NCBI GenBank assembly: GCA_030268105.1
Contig: BSDZ01000010.1
Coordinates: 4,502,001 to 4,566,000 of the forward strand
Direction: 5' to 3'
Length of the DNA: 64,000 nt
Source: Volvox africanus
Taxonomy: Eukaryota > Chlorophyta > Chlorophyceae > Chlamydomonadales > Volvocaceae
Positions 30,555 through 45,635 of the stretch are shown here, piece by piece; position 1 is the first letter of the stretch, and each line of letters begins with the position of its first letter. The notes beneath the pieces were generated by a model. That model was not told the DNA's origin. It searched no databases and saw only the letters and a program-made list of their open reading frames with translations. A program made the position numbers and the translations under genes.

Positions 30555-32931
30555 ATGGAGACACATTCACCAGTTGTTTGTAAACTGCTGGTCTGCTGTC
30601 CTAATGAAGAAAAGAGGCGTATTGATACTGAGATAAATCTGTCAGTGGTAGATTTCGAGCAGCTCCTTACTGATGCAGCTGGCGCAAAATCAATCAGTGA
30701 AGTTTCAGTTCAGGTTTTAGACTCGGAGGATGAGGATGGCAAGCTTGTGGCCCAGCAGGTGGCGCCTGTGCAGCTGCTTAGCCGCTGCACTCGGTGGCTG
30801 AAGAAGGAAATTAGCGCGCCTTTCAAGGGGAAGGCTTGGAACCAGGCTCAGAAGAAACTAACTATCCACGTATCCCTAAAACAGCCATCTGTTCAATTGG
30901 TATCCCCTGAAGTAAGCAGAATCAGTATACGAAAGGATCATGATCGTGGTGAGCCATTAAAGTGGAGCAGGTCATATGAGCAGGCCGCCATCAACAAAGC
31001 CGTCCGCGACAACGTGCCGTACAACCTCGACAGCAGCCTGAAGAATCCACGGGTCCTCATTGCGAAGGATATTCAACGTGAGCCGCATCTGCAGCCCGTT
31101 TGGGATAAGTGCTTTGCTGCTGGCTTTGCACAAGTGGCTGACTTACAGCCAAGAGTTACGGTCGACTGCTTCAAGAAGAAATGGCAAAAGTATGTACATG
31201 TTTATTTTCCTAATGTCATGCTTCTAGTGATTATCTTGTTTGTGGTAATCATACATGCCATCCATTTCACTAGCTTACTTTCAGTGGGGACAGACAACAA
31301 TAGAATGAAGCATGCACAGCATCATAAGTAAGCACTTTCATTCGGTGCATCCCATGTACTTTGTAGATACGCAACGGATTACAATGCCCAACGTGCAAGG
31401 GAAGAAAAGGTGAAGGCCACCCACAAGGAGGAACTTGCCTGCAAGCCAGGTTTGTGAGCTCCTATCCTACTGCTACTGTCATCCATATACTTGTTTTACA
31501 ACATTTTTTGATCAGGTTGATTGATAAAAAAATTCCTTTCTATGTATTTTGAAAAATGGAATTTGGGATAAACGTGGGCCAAAGATTTGTTTTACGACAG
31601 AGGACATGCATGCCGCTTACACTATGTACTGGATTACGAAAATTTTTGACAATGTTGTGTATTATGGCATCTGGCGTTGATGTTCGTCTTCGCATTATTT
31701 TTATGTAGAGGACCTTGAGAAGAAGCCATGGAAGAAGCTATGGAACAAGGAGTCTCGGGCACCCTGGAGGAGCTTCAAGTACGCTCAGCCAGATAACCCA
31801 GATGCGGGTCCCAGTGAGTGCCGCATTGCGATGGAGGATTTGAATGTGACAGATCGGCAGCAGGAGCTTATTAATGCACTTGTGCAGCGGAAGCAGATTG
31901 AAAGCAGTAAGACATCCTTCACCGTACCAGCCACTCCAGTGCCGGTTGGAGCTGGTGGAACAGCTCAGCATACACCAGGCCTTGGTGCACTGGAGTTGCC
32001 AAAAGGCACTACGGTAAGATGTGATTATGCATGTGTTCACTTTTATTATTGCTGCTGCTTCGCCACCCTAATAGTACGTACTTCTTAGTATGTTTGCAGA
32101 AAGTACGTCACAGTTCATGCATAACATTTGTTTCTTATTTTAGCTAGTTAAACAATAACAATTTTTTCATGCCTTTATTTCCTCATTTACGAAATGCTTA
32201 ATTGCTACCAAACCGCAGAAAAGCGGCCAAAATGACGAGCCGCCAGGAACTCAGGATGGGCGCACTAGCCAACGCCAAAAGCAGCCCGCACATGGTGAAG
32301 ATGCATTGATGATGGTGCTGGCTGCCAATGCAGCTCGCATACATCAGAAGGAGAAGGAGATCAAGGCCGCTAGACGCCGACAGGTTAGTCCAAATAATAG
32401 TGGTAAAGAGAGTGGATGAAGGGGTGTGCAAATTTCCAGGCGCGCTTAGCAAGGTTATTGCAGGATGGGTGATGTACATTACTGATTGCATGTACAGGGA
32501 TGTACAGGTCATTAATGTCCTTTAACCTGTTTTCTCCATTTTGTCTTTTATGTAATTGTTCCTATATTCCTCAAACATACTTCCTTTTCATGTAGGCAAA
32601 GAGTTCAGAGCCCTCTAAGGCAAGGAACTCCAGCAGGAATGCTACAAACTCAAGCAAGGCGGCAGCGAAAAAGGTACAGCCCATTCATCCTGTCTTCCCG
32701 TTTTAGTGAGTTGTAATTTTATGTTTCGTTCTAGTCTTTTAATTTGCTGCGTGCTTTGTGGTTTGATGTGGTATATGTCGATTTGTTTTTCTCTTTTTTA
32801 ATAAAAAATGTAAGCTTATCATTTCTAAAATCATATATGTATGTTAATGGTGGGCCTTGAAGGTAACGAACAATGACGATGTGTGGCCATCCACGAAAGT
32901 GAGACGGACAAGCACGGGCATCAAAAGAAAG
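30555..32931 (+). CDS. Gene D, copy E (3'-truncated)
   Basis: Exons 30555-31189, 31367-31449, 31709-32013, 32219-32383, 32596-32673 and 32863-32931. Units E-H share Pro in RAPW, Cys in PSECR and Glu in AREEK compared with B-D. Exon 4 reads KSGQN, as in unit G. Terminates at the amplicon junction 32950. Confidence 0.63.
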
Positions 32932-33010
32932 GTACATTATATTGAGGCCCATAGGTCTGGTATTCCAAGCATCTTTCGGAGGACATAAAGACTGGGTGGA
33001 ACATGGTTAC

Positions 33011-34788
33011 CAGGAGGTTAGCAGATATCCCTCAAGAACCGTAGCTGTCGATCTGCAACCACATCTCAAACACGTCCAGCCATCTTTTCTTTCAGCCAGG
33101 CATATCCAAACTGACCCACGGTTATTCTTGCCTCTGCATGCATTCAATATGCATGTACATGCAGGAGAACAATCTTATTTTCTTCCAAAGGCATGCATCC
33201 GTCAAACAAGGCAAGATGTTTAATAATGCCCTACAATAGGCCTCAACACTTCTCTTACCTTGGCACACTACAACGCCATCACCATTATTCACAGTGACCC
33301 TCCACAGAGGGTCATCCAAACGTTATTTGTACGCTTGAACAGTGCTTCCTGAGGCAAGAAGCTCGGCTGGGTTTGTGGGTTCCAGCAGCTGTAACTGCCC
33401 ATGATCCATGGCCCCTAACTGTGAAAGTACACCAAGTTCTGCTGCATCGGGTTCATCATCCTCAGATTCAGGATAACTATGTTGGCATAAGTTATCCAGG
33501 ATTGCTGATATATATTCAAGAGTTTGCCGGTGATTAGGATTGGCAGGATCAAGATCATCCATAACGTGAATGAGAGCAGAAACAAGTGAGGAGGGCAGAG
33601 CTGTTTCTTCCTGAACCTGCGAATGTCCACTGCTATCCCCTGACAACACCTCTGATGTATGCCCTGAACTGTCCGTGCTGCTACTGCTGTGGTCTTCATT
33701 ATGATCATCAGAGGTGTTGAAGTCATTCTCATTGTCCATGTTTAAGTTGGTATCCTCTGGGAAAGAAAGTCTGCATCTCTTCATGTGCCCATAAAGCTGC
33801 GACCGTGTCCTTCCAGTAAATGGGCATTGAGTACATGCATAAACCTCCTGACCAAGAGGGTCCTGACAACGACTGAACTTGTGCTTTTACAGCCATGCAT
33901 CTGTGAATTTTGCAGCACAGTAATATTGCATTCATTTAATCATGCTGTCATGCAAGTAAGGAGATACGTAGATGTAGCTTGCATGCCAATTTGGCGTGAG
34001 GGATATTTTAATTTTTTCCGTGCATACATGCATGGCCACGGTGGATGGCAATTGGAAGGGTTTCATTGGACCCATCCAAACAAACCACAGTGCCTGGCTC
34101 ATCACACCAAAGCCCGGGCTAGTATGAATAACTGTACTTTGATTTAAAATTATTGACAGCATGAGTGGGTGGCTGGTACGAGATGAGTGCACAATGAATG
34201 TTCCAAATAAATATATCCCTTAAAAACCTATATGAACATAAGTCATCCGTGCGCACCTGATATGTTATCCCTTTTGGATGAGGCTGGGCGCTTGTTCAGA
34301 AGCCTTCCACTGCCTCCAAGGAGGCGGCCAAGAACTTTAACATGGTACTGGTTATGTAAGCCGTACAAGCCAAGATGTTTATCTCGATCTGATAGCACGT
34401 CCCCTCTACTAGAAGTCAACCTCCAAACTGATCCAGGTTGAAATGTAAATAAGGAATTACTGGAGACGAAGTCCATGAGCTGTCCCACAGTTGAGTCCGT
34501 ACTTCCAGAAAACGTCAACGTCCGTGACCCAGGTAAAACGACGAAAAGCTGAAGAGCTCGTTCATCATGATTGGACTGTGTAAATGACACCGTTGAGCAG
34601 TATCGCCCTATCGTAACGCCCAACACTGTGATGAGAACAAAAACAGAAGAACCCATGAGGATCCACACTAAATATTCTGTAACATATACATCAACTAAAA
34701 CAGGGGCATACAGAGCAACGTAAGAGGCAACAGCAATACCGAAAGTAATGCCACAGAAAAAGCCTAATAAAAGGTGGGCCATGAGCAT
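33011..34788 (-). CDS. Gene U, copy F (3'-truncated)
   Basis: Exons 34788-34257, 33900-33259 and 33131-33011. No differences from copy E were noticed, including both in-frame TAA codons. Confidence 0.58.
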
Positions 34789-35581
34789 GTAATAATATAC
34801 AGTAAAGTAGCAGGATCAGACTGTTTTTCCTTACAGAACTGATATCTGACAAAGGGAAACGACTCCTCCATTGTATGGAGTGGTACAGGCAGTACTCATG
34901 CATGTGGAGTACGAGATATTAAAGTGGAACGTGCATGTCCGCGTAATTTACACTTGAAGTAAATTTTCAATAACGAATGATAGACTTGAATAGTAAATTA
35001 CATGCATACGCACAGGAAAAAAAATACAAAAAAATACATGCATGTACGTGAAATACTGGGATACAGCCTCATCATCATACTTCCAGGAGCTTGCTAATAA
35101 GAAACTTGATTAACATTCCTTAAAAATAATTTATGACGTTTCTCATGAACTAGTTGACTAGCTTTTACGACAACCAACCGTTACATGCCGCAAATAGCTA
35201 GCCGCATGCGAAGAGCTAAACAGATTTTTTATGTAGGACGACGGCAATCATCAATATTATTGTAAAATAACATTCTTTATTGCTGCTGCACCTTGTATAT
35301 ATGTTAAGATTTAAAGGCTAGTGCACAGCATAACTTTTATAGCAGTTGCTCTTGCTTGCTTCACGGGTGGCATTAAATGTACATATAAAGGATGTTGTAA
35401 AGCAGGGTTACGAAACATTGTTGCTTACATGGGATTGATTGGCAGCAGCACAACCCTGGACGGAGTACCAAAGCACTTCTCTTCACTTTTTAGTAGTACG
35501 TAGGGCCCATGCCTCATGTCTGCAGCTGTATGTATCCTGCTGAAGGAGCAAGTTATTTGCAATAGTACAACCTTTTAATGA

Positions 35582-37958
35582 ATGGAGACACATTCACCAG
35601 TTGTTTGTAAACTGCTGGTCTGCTGTCCTAATGAAGAAAAGAGGCGTATTGATACTGAGATAAATCTGTCAGTGGTAGATTTCGAGCAGCTCCTTACTGA
35701 TGCAGCTGGCGCAAAATCAATCAGTGAAGTTTCAGTTCAGGTTTTAGACTCGGAGGATGAGGATGGCAAGCTTGTGGCCCAGCAGGTGGCGCCTGTGCAG
35801 CTGCTTAGCCGCTGCACTCGGTGGCTGAAGAAGGAAATTAGCGCGCCTTTCAAGGGGAAGGCTTGGAACCAGGCTCAGAAGAAACTAACTATCCACGTAT
35901 CCCTAAAACAGCCATCTGTTCAATTGGTATCCCCTGAAGTAAGCAGAATCAGTATACGAAAGGATCATGATCGTGGTGAGCCATTAAAGTGGAGCAGGTC
36001 ATATGAGCAGGCCGCCATCAACAAAGCCGTCCGCGACAACGTGCCGTACAACCTCGACAGCAGCCTGAAGAATCCACGGGTCCTCATTGCGAAGGATATT
36101 CAACGTGAGCCGCATCTGCAGCCCGTTTGGGATAAGTGCTTTGCTGCTGGCTTTGCACAAGTGGCTGACTTACAGCCAAGAGTTACGGTCGACTGCTTCA
36201 AGAAGAAATGGCAAAAGTATGTACATGTTTATTTTCCTAATGTCATGCTTCTAGTGATTATCTTGTTTGTGGTAATCATACATGCCATCCATTTCACTAG
36301 CTTACTTTCAGTGGGGACAGACAACAATAGAATGAAGCATGCACAGCATCATAAGTAAGCACTTTCATTCGGTGCATCCCATGTACTTTGTAGATACGCA
36401 ACGGATTACAATGCCCAACGTGCAAGGGAAGAAAAGGTGAAGGCCACCCACAAGGAGGAACTTGCCTGCAAGCCAGGTTTGTGAGCTCCTATCCTACTGC
36501 TACTGTCATCCATATACTTGTTTTACAACATTTTTTGATCAGGTTGATTGATAAAAAAATTCCTTTCTATGTATTTTGAAAAATGGAATTTGGGATAAAC
36601 GTGGGCCAAAGATTTGTTTTACGACAGAGGACATGCATGCCGCTTACACTATGTACTGGATTACGAAAATTTTTGACAATGTTGTGTATTATGGCATCTG
36701 GCGTTGATGTTCGTCTTCGCATTATTTTTATGTAGAGGACCTTGAGAAGAAGCCATGGAAGAAGCTATGGAACAAGGAGTCTCGGGCACCCTGGAGGAGC
36801 TTCAAGTACGCTCAGCCAGATAACCCAGATGCGGGTCCCAGTGAGTGCCGCATTGCGATGGAGGATTTGAATGTGACAGATCGGCAGCAGGAGCTTATTA
36901 ATGCACTTGTGCAGCGGAAGCAGATTGAAAGCAGTAAGACATCCTTCACCGTACCAGCCACTCCAGTGCCGGTTGGAGCTGGTGGAACAGCTCAGCATAC
37001 ACCAGGCCTTGGTGCACTGGAGTTGCCAAAAGGCACTACGGTAAGATGTGATTATGCATGTGTTCACTTTTATTATTGCTGCTGCTTCGCCACCCTAATA
37101 GTACGTACTTCTTAGTATGTTTGCAGAAAGTACGTCACAGTTCATGCATAACATTTGTTTCTTATTTTAGCTAGTTAAACAATAACAATTTTTTCATGCC
37201 TTTATTTCCTCATTTACGAAATGCTTAATTGCTACCAAACCGCAGAAAAGCGGCCGAAATGACGAGCCGCCAGGAACTCAGGATGGGCGCACTAGCCAAC
37301 GCCAAAAGCAGCCCGCACATGGTGAAGATGCATTGATGATGGTGCTGGCTGCCAATGCAGCTCGCATACATCAGAAGGAGAAGGAGATCAAGGCCGCTAG
37401 ACGCCGACAGGTTAGTCCAAATAATAGTGGTAAAGAGAGTGGATGAAGGGGTGTGCAAATTTCCAGGCGCGCTTAGCAAGGTTATTGCAGGATGGGTGAT
37501 GTACATTACTGATTGCATGTACAGGGATGTACAGGTCATTAATGTCCTTTAACCTGTTTTCTCCATTTTGTCTTTTATGTAATTGTTCCTATATTCCTCA
37601 AACATACTTCCTTTTCATGTAGGCAAAGAGTTCAGAGCCCTCTAAGGCAAGGAACTCCAGCAGGAATGCTACAAACTCAAGCAAGGCGGCAGCGAAAAAG
37701 GTACAGCCCATTCATCCTGTCTTCCCGTTTTAGTGAGTTGTAATTTTATGTTTCGTTCTAGTCTTTTAATTTGCTGCGTGCTTTGTGGTTTGATGTGGTA
37801 TATGTCCATTTGTTTTTCTCTTTTTTAATAAAAAATGTAAGCTTATCATTTCTAAAATCATATATGTATGTTAATGGTGGGCCTTGAAGGTAACGAACAA
37901 TGACGATGTGTGGCCATCCACGAAAGTGAGACGGACAAGCACGGGCATCAAAAGAAAG
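35582..37958 (+). CDS. Gene D, copy F (3'-truncated)
   Basis: Exons 35582-36216, 36394-36476, 36736-37040, 37246-37410, 37623-37700 and 37890-37958. Exon 4 has CGA (Arg) at 37255-37257, where E and G have CAA (Gln). The following intron also has C at 37807, where E and G have G. Both states recur in unit H. Confidence 0.63.
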
Positions 37959-38037
37959 GTACATTATATTGAGGCCCATAGGTCTGGTATTCCAAGCATC
38001 TTTCGGAGGACATAAAGACTGGGTGGAACATGGTTAC

Positions 38038-39815
38038 CAGGAGGTTAGCAGATATCCCTCAAGAACCGTAGCTGTCGATCTGCAACCACATCTCAAACAC
38101 GTCCAGCCATCTTTTCTTTCAGCCAGGCATATCCAAACTGACCCACGGTTATTCTTGCCTCTGCATGCATTCAATATGCATGTACATGCAGGAGAACAAT
38201 CTTATTTTCTTCCAAAGGCATGCATCCGTCAAACAAGGCAAGATGTTTAATAATGCCCTACAATAGGCCTCAACACTTCTCTTACCTTGGCACACTACAA
38301 CGCCATCACCATTATTCACAGTGACCCTCCACAGAGGGTCATCCAAACGTTATTTGTACGCTTGAACAGTGCTTCCTGAGGCAAGAAGCTCGGCTGGGTT
38401 TGTGGGTTCCAGCAGCTGTAACTGCCCATGATCCATGGCCCCTAACTGTGAAAGTACACCAAGTTCTGCTGCATCGGGTTCATCATCCTCAGATTCAGGA
38501 TAACTATGTTGGCATAAGTTATCCAGGATTGCTGATATATATTCAAGAGTTTGCCGGTGATTAGGATTGGCAGGATCAAGATCATCCATAACGTGAATGA
38601 GAGCAGAAACAAGTGAGGAGGGCAGAGCTGTTTCTTCCTGAACCTGCGAATGTCCACTGCTATCCCCTGACAACACCTCTGATGTATGCCCTGAACTGTC
38701 CGTGCTGCTACTGCTGTGGTCTTCATTATGATCATCAGAGGTGTTGAAGTCATTCTCATTGTCCATGTTTAAGTTGGTATCCTCTGGGAAAGAAAGTCTG
38801 CATCTCTTCATGTGCCCATAAAGCTGCGACCGTGTCCTTCCAGTAAATGGGCATTGAGTACATGCATAAACCTCCTGACCAAGAGGGTCCTGACAACGAC
38901 TGAACTTGTGCTTTTACAGCCATGCATCTGTGAATTTTGCAGCACAGTAATATTGCATTCATTTAATCATGCTGTCATGCAAGTAAGGAGATACGTAGAT
39001 GTAGCTTGCATGCCAATTTGGCGTGAGGGATATTTTAATTTTTTCCGTGCATACATGCATGGCCACGGTGGATGGCAATTGGAAGGGTTTCATTGGACCC
39101 ATCCAAACAAACCACAGTGCCTGGCTCATCACACCAAAGCCCGGGCTAGTATGAATAACTGTACTTTGATTTAAAATTATTGACAGCATGAGTGGGTGGC
39201 TGGTACGAGATGAGTGCACAATGAATGTTCCAAATAAATATATCCCTTAAAAACCTATATGAACATAAGTCATCCGTGCGCACCTGATATGTTATCCCTT
39301 TTGGATGAGGCTGGGCGCTTGTTCAGAAGCCTTCCACTGCCTCCAAGGAGGCGGCCAAGAACTTTAACATGGTACTGGTTATGTAAGCCGTACAAGCCAA
39401 GATGTTTATCTCGATCTGATAGCACGTCCCCTCTACTAGAAGTCAACCTCCAAACTGATCCAGGTTGAAATGTAAATAAGGAATTACTGGAGACGAAGTC
39501 CATGAGCTGTCCCACAGTTGAGTCCGTACTTCCAGAAAACGTCAACGTCCGTGACCCAGGTAAAACGACGAAAAGCTGAAGAGCTCGTTCATCATGATTG
39601 GACTGTGTAAATGACACCGTTGAGCAGTATCGCCCTATCGTAACGCCCAACACTGTGATGAGAACAAAAACAGAAGAACCCATGAGGATCCACACTAAAT
39701 ATTCTGTAACATATACATCAACTAAAACAGGGGCATACAGAGCAACGTAAGAGGCAACAGCAATACCGAAAGTAATGCCACAGAAAAAGCCTAATAAAAG
39801 GTGGGCCATGAGCAT
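38038..39815 (-). CDS. Gene U, copy G (3'-truncated)
   Basis: Exons 39815-39284, 38927-38286 and 38158-38038; same as copies E and F as far as I can see. Confidence 0.58.
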
Positions 39816-40608
39816 GTAATAATATACAGTAAAGTAGCAGGATCAGACTGTTTTTCCTTACAGAACTGATATCTGACAAAGGGAAACGACTCCTCCATTG
39901 TATGGAGTGGTACAGGCAGTACTCATGCATGTGGAGTACGAGATATTAAAGTGGAACGTGCATGTCCGCGTAATTTACACTTGAAGTAAATTTTCAATAA
40001 CGAATGATAGACTTGAATAGTAAATTACATGCATACGCACAGGAAAAAAAATACAAAAAAATACATGCATGTACGTGAAATACTGGGATACAGCCTCATC
40101 ATCATACTTCCAGGAGCTTGCTAATAAGAAACTTGATTAACATTCCTTAAAAATAATTTATGACGTTTCTCATGAACTAGTTGACTAGCTTTTACGACAA
40201 CCAACCGTTACATGCCGCAAATAGCTAGCCGCATGCGAAGAGCTAAACAGATTTTTTATGTAGGACGACGGCAATCATCAATATTATTGTAAAATAACAT
40301 TCTTTATTGCTGCTGCACCTTGTATATATGTTAAGATTTAAAGGCTAGTGCACAGCATAACTTTTATAGCAGTTGCTCTTGCTTGCTTCACGGGTGGCAT
40401 TAAATGTACATATAAAGGATGTTGTAAAGCAGGGTTACGAAACATTGTTGCTTACATGGGATTGATTGGCAGCAGCACAACCCTGGACGGAGTACCAAAG
40501 CACTTCTCTTCACTTTTTAGTAGTACGTAGGGCCCATGCCTCATGTCTGCAGCTGTATGTATCCTGCTGAAGGAGCAAGTTATTTGCAATAGTACAACCT
40601 TTTAATGA

Positions 40609-42985
40609 ATGGAGACACATTCACCAGTTGTTTGTAAACTGCTGGTCTGCTGTCCTAATGAAGAAAAGAGGCGTATTGATACTGAGATAAATCTGTCAGT
40701 GGTAGATTTCGAGCAGCTCCTTACTGATGCAGCTGGCGCAAAATCAATCAGTGAAGTTTCAGTTCAGGTTTTAGACTCGGAGGATGAGGATGGCAAGCTT
40801 GTGGCCCAGCAGGTGGCGCCTGTGCAGCTGCTTAGCCGCTGCACTCGGTGGCTGAAGAAGGAAATTAGCGCGCCTTTCAAGGGGAAGGCTTGGAACCAGG
40901 CTCAGAAGAAACTAACTATCCACGTATCCCTAAAACAGCCATCTGTTCAATTGGTATCCCCTGAAGTAAGCAGAATCAGTATACGAAAGGATCATGATCG
41001 TGGTGAGCCATTAAAGTGGAGCAGGTCATATGAGCAGGCCGCCATCAACAAAGCCGTCCGCGACAACGTGCCGTACAACCTCGACAGCAGCCTGAAGAAT
41101 CCACGGGTCCTCATTGCGAAGGATATTCAACGTGAGCCGCATCTGCAGCCCGTTTGGGATAAGTGCTTTGCTGCTGGCTTTGCACAAGTGGCTGACTTAC
41201 AGCCAAGAGTTACGGTCGACTGCTTCAAGAAGAAATGGCAAAAGTATGTACATGTTTATTTTCCTAATGTCATGCTTCTAGTGATTATCTTGTTTGTGGT
41301 AATCATACATGCCATCCATTTCACTAGCTTACTTTCAGTGGGGACAGACAACAATAGAATGAAGCATGCACAGCATCATAAGTAAGCACTTTCATTCGGT
41401 GCATCCCATGTACTTTGTAGATACGCAACGGATTACAATGCCCAACGTGCAAGGGAAGAAAAGGTGAAGGCCACCCACAAGGAGGAACTTGCCTGCAAGC
41501 CAGGTTTGTGAGCTCCTATCCTACTGCTACTGTCATCCATATACTTGTTTTACAACATTTTTTGATCAGGTTGATTGATAAAAAAATTCCTTTCTATGTA
41601 TTTTGAAAAATGGAATTTGGGATAAACGTGGGCCAAAGATTTGTTTTACGACAGAGGACATGCATGCCGCTTACACTATGTACTGGATTACGAAAATTTT
41701 TGACAATGTTGTGTATTATGGCATCTGGCGTTGATGTTCGTCTTCGCATTATTTTTATGTAGAGGACCTTGAGAAGAAGCCATGGAAGAAGCTATGGAAC
41801 AAGGAGTCTCGGGCACCCTGGAGGAGCTTCAAGTACGCTCAGCCAGATAACCCAGATGCGGGTCCCAGTGAGTGCCGCATTGCGATGGAGGATTTGAATG
41901 TGACAGATCGGCAGCAGGAGCTTATTAATGCACTTGTGCAGCGGAAGCAGATTGAAAGCAGTAAGACATCCTTCACCGTACCAGCCACTCCAGTGCCGGT
42001 TGGAGCTGGTGGAACAGCTCAGCATACACCAGGCCTTGGTGCACTGGAGTTGCCAAAAGGCACTACGGTAAGATGTGATTATGCATGTGTTCACTTTTAT
42101 TATTGCTGCTGCTTCGCCACCCTAATAGTACGTACTTCTTAGTATGTTTGCAGAAAGTACGTCACAGTTCATGCATAACATTTGTTTCTTATTTTAGCTA
42201 GTTAAACAATAACAATTTTTTCATGCCTTTATTTCCTCATTTACGAAATGCTTAATTGCTACCAAACCGCAGAAAAGCGGCCAAAATGACGAGCCGCCAG
42301 GAACTCAGGATGGGCGCACTAGCCAACGCCAAAAGCAGCCCGCACATGGTGAAGATGCATTGATGATGGTGCTGGCTGCCAATGCAGCTCGCATACATCA
42401 GAAGGAGAAGGAGATCAAGGCCGCTAGACGCCGACAGGTTAGTCCAAATAATAGTGGTAAAGAGAGTGGATGAAGGGGTGTGCAAATTTCCAGGCGCGCT
42501 TAGCAAGGTTATTGCAGGATGGGTGATGTACATTACTGATTGCATGTACAGGGATGTACAGGTCATTAATGTCCTTTAACCTGTTTTCTCCATTTTGTCT
42601 TTTATGTAATTGTTCCTATATTCCTCAAACATACTTCCTTTTCATGTAGGCAAAGAGTTCAGAGCCCTCTAAGGCAAGGAACTCCAGCAGGAATGCTACA
42701 AACTCAAGCAAGGCGGCAGCGAAAAAGGTACAGCCCATTCATCCTGTCTTCCCGTTTTAGTGAGTTGTAATTTTATGTTTCGTTCTAGTCTTTTAATTTG
42801 CTGCGTGCTTTGTGGTTTGATGTGGTATATGTCGATTTGTTTTTCTCTTTTTTAATAAAAAATGTAAGCTTATCATTTCTAAAATCATATATGTATGTTA
42901 ATGGTGGGCCTTGAAGGTAACGAACAATGACGATGTGTGGCCATCCACGAAAGTGAGACGGACAAGCACGGGCATCAAAAGAAAG
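40609..42985 (+). CDS. Gene D, copy G (3'-truncated)
   Basis: Exons 40609-41243, 41421-41503, 41763-42067, 42273-42437, 42650-42727 and 42917-42985. Matches unit E at both alternating sites (KSGQN; G at 42834). Confidence 0.63.
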
Positions 42986-43064
42986 GTACATTATATTGAG
43001 GCCCATAGGTCTGGTATTCCAAGCATCTTTCGGAGGACATAAAGACTGGGTGGAACATGGTTAC

Positions 43065-44842
43065 CAGGAGGTTAGCAGATATCCCTCAAGAACCGTAGCT
43101 GTCGATCTGCAACCACATCTCAAACACGTCCAGCCATCTTTTCTTTCAGCCAGGCATATCCAAACTGACCCACGGTTATTCTTGCCTCTGCATGCATTCA
43201 ATATGCATGTACATGCAGGAGAACAATCTTATTTTCTTCCAAAGGCATGCATCCGTCAAACAAGGCAAGATGTTTAATAATGCCCTACAATAGGCCTCAA
43301 CACTTCTCTTACCTTGGCACACTACAACGCCATCACCATTATTCACAGTGACCCTCCACAGAGGGTCATCCAAACGTTATTTGTACGCTTGAACAGTGCT
43401 TCCTGAGGCAAGAAGCTCGGCTGGGTTTGTGGGTTCCAGCAGCTGTAACTGCCCATGATCCATGGCCCCTAACTGTGAAAGTACACCAAGTTCTGCTGCA
43501 TCGGGTTCATCATCCTCAGATTCAGGATAACTATGTTGGCATAAGTTATCCAGGATTGCTGATATATATTCAAGAGTTTGCCGGTGATTAGGATTGGCAG
43601 GATCAAGATCATCCATAACGTGAATGAGAGCAGAAACAAGTGAGGAGGGCAGAGCTGTTTCTTCCTGAACCTGCGAATGTCCACTGCTATCCCCTGACAA
43701 CACCTCTGATGTATGCCCTGAACTGTCCGTGCTGCTACTGCTGTGGTCTTCATTATGATCATCAGAGGTGTTGAAGTCATTCTCATTGTCCATGTTTAAG
43801 TTGGTATCCTCTGGGAAAGAAAGTCTGCATCTCTTCATGTGCCCATAAAGCTGCGACCGTGTCCTTCCAGTAAATGGGCATTGAGTACATGCATAAACCT
43901 CCTGACCAAGAGGGTCCTGACAACGACTGAACTTGTGCTTTTACAGCCATGCATCTGTGAATTTTGCAGCACAGTAATATTGCATTCATTTAATCATGCT
44001 GTCATGCAAGTAAGGAGATACGTAGATGTAGCTTGCATGCCAATTTGGCGTGAGGGATATTTTAATTTTTTCCGTGCATACATGCATGGCCACGGTGGAT
44101 GGCAATTGGAAGGGTTTCATTGGACCCATCCAAACAAACCACAGTGCCTGGCTCATCACACCAAAGCCCGGGCTAGTATGAATAACTGTACTTTGATTTA
44201 AAATTATTGACAGCATGAGTGGGTGGCTGGTACGAGATGAGTGCACAATGAATGTTCCAAATAAATATATCCCTTAAAAACCTATATGAACATAAGTCAT
44301 CCGTGCGCACCTGATATGTTATCCCTTTTGGATGAGGCTGGGCGCTTGTTCAGAAGCCTTCCACTGCCTCCAAGGAGGCGGCCAAGAACTTTAACATGGT
44401 ACTGGTTATGTAAGCCGTACAAGCCAAGATGTTTATCTCGATCTGATAGCACGTCCCCTCTACTAGAAGTCAACCTCCAAACTGATCCAGGTTGAAATGT
44501 AAATAAGGAATTACTGGAGACGAAGTCCATGAGCTGTCCCACAGTTGAGTCCGTACTTCCAGAAAACGTCAACGTCCGTGACCCAGGTAAAACGACGAAA
44601 AGCTGAAGAGCTCGTTCATCATGATTGGACTGTGTAAATGACACCGTTGAGCAGTATCGCCCTATCGTAACGCCCAACACTGTGATGAGAACAAAAACAG
44701 AAGAACCCATGAGGATCCACACTAAATATTCTGTAACATATACATCAACTAAAACAGGGGCATACAGAGCAACGTAAGAGGCAACAGCAATACCGAAAGT
44801 AATGCCACAGAAAAAGCCTAATAAAAGGTGGGCCATGAGCAT
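43065..44842 (-). CDS. Gene U, copy H (3'-truncated)
   Basis: Exons 44842-44311, 43954-43313 and 43185-43065. Same structure and in-frame TAA codons as copy E. It is the last gene U in the array. Confidence 0.58.
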
Positions 44843-45635
44843 GTAATAATATACAGTAAAGTAGCAGGATCAGACTGTTTTTCCTTACAGAACTGATATC
44901 TGACAAAGGGAAACGACTCCTCCATTGTATGGAGTGGTACAGGCAGTACTCATGCATGTGGAGTACGAGATATTAAAGTGGAACGTGCATGTCCGCGTAA
45001 TTTACACTTGAAGTAAATTTTCAATAACGAATGATAGACTTGAATAGTAAATTACATGCATACGCACAGGAAAAAAAATACAAAAAAATACATGCATGTA
45101 CGTGAAATACTGGGATACAGCCTCATCATCATACTTCCAGGAGCTTGCTAATAAGAAACTTGATTAACATTCCTTAAAAATAATTTATGACGTTTCTCAT
45201 GAACTAGTTGACTAGCTTTTACGACAACCAACCGTTACATGCCGCAAATAGCTAGCCGCATGCGAAGAGCTAAACAGATTTTTTATGTAGGACGACGGCA
45301 ATCATCAATATTATTGTAAAATAACATTCTTTATTGCTGCTGCACCTTGTATATATGTTAAGATTTAAAGGCTAGTGCACAGCATAACTTTTATAGCAGT
45401 TGCTCTTGCTTGCTTCACGGGTGGCATTAAATGTACATATAAAGGATGTTGTAAAGCAGGGTTACGAAACATTGTTGCTTACATGGGATTGATTGGCAGC
45501 AGCACAACCCTGGACGGAGTACCAAAGCACTTCTCTTCACTTTTTAGTAGTACGTAGGGCCCATGCCTCATGTCTGCAGCTGTATGTATCCTGCTGAAGG
45601 AGCAAGTTATTTGCAATAGTACAACCTTTTAATGA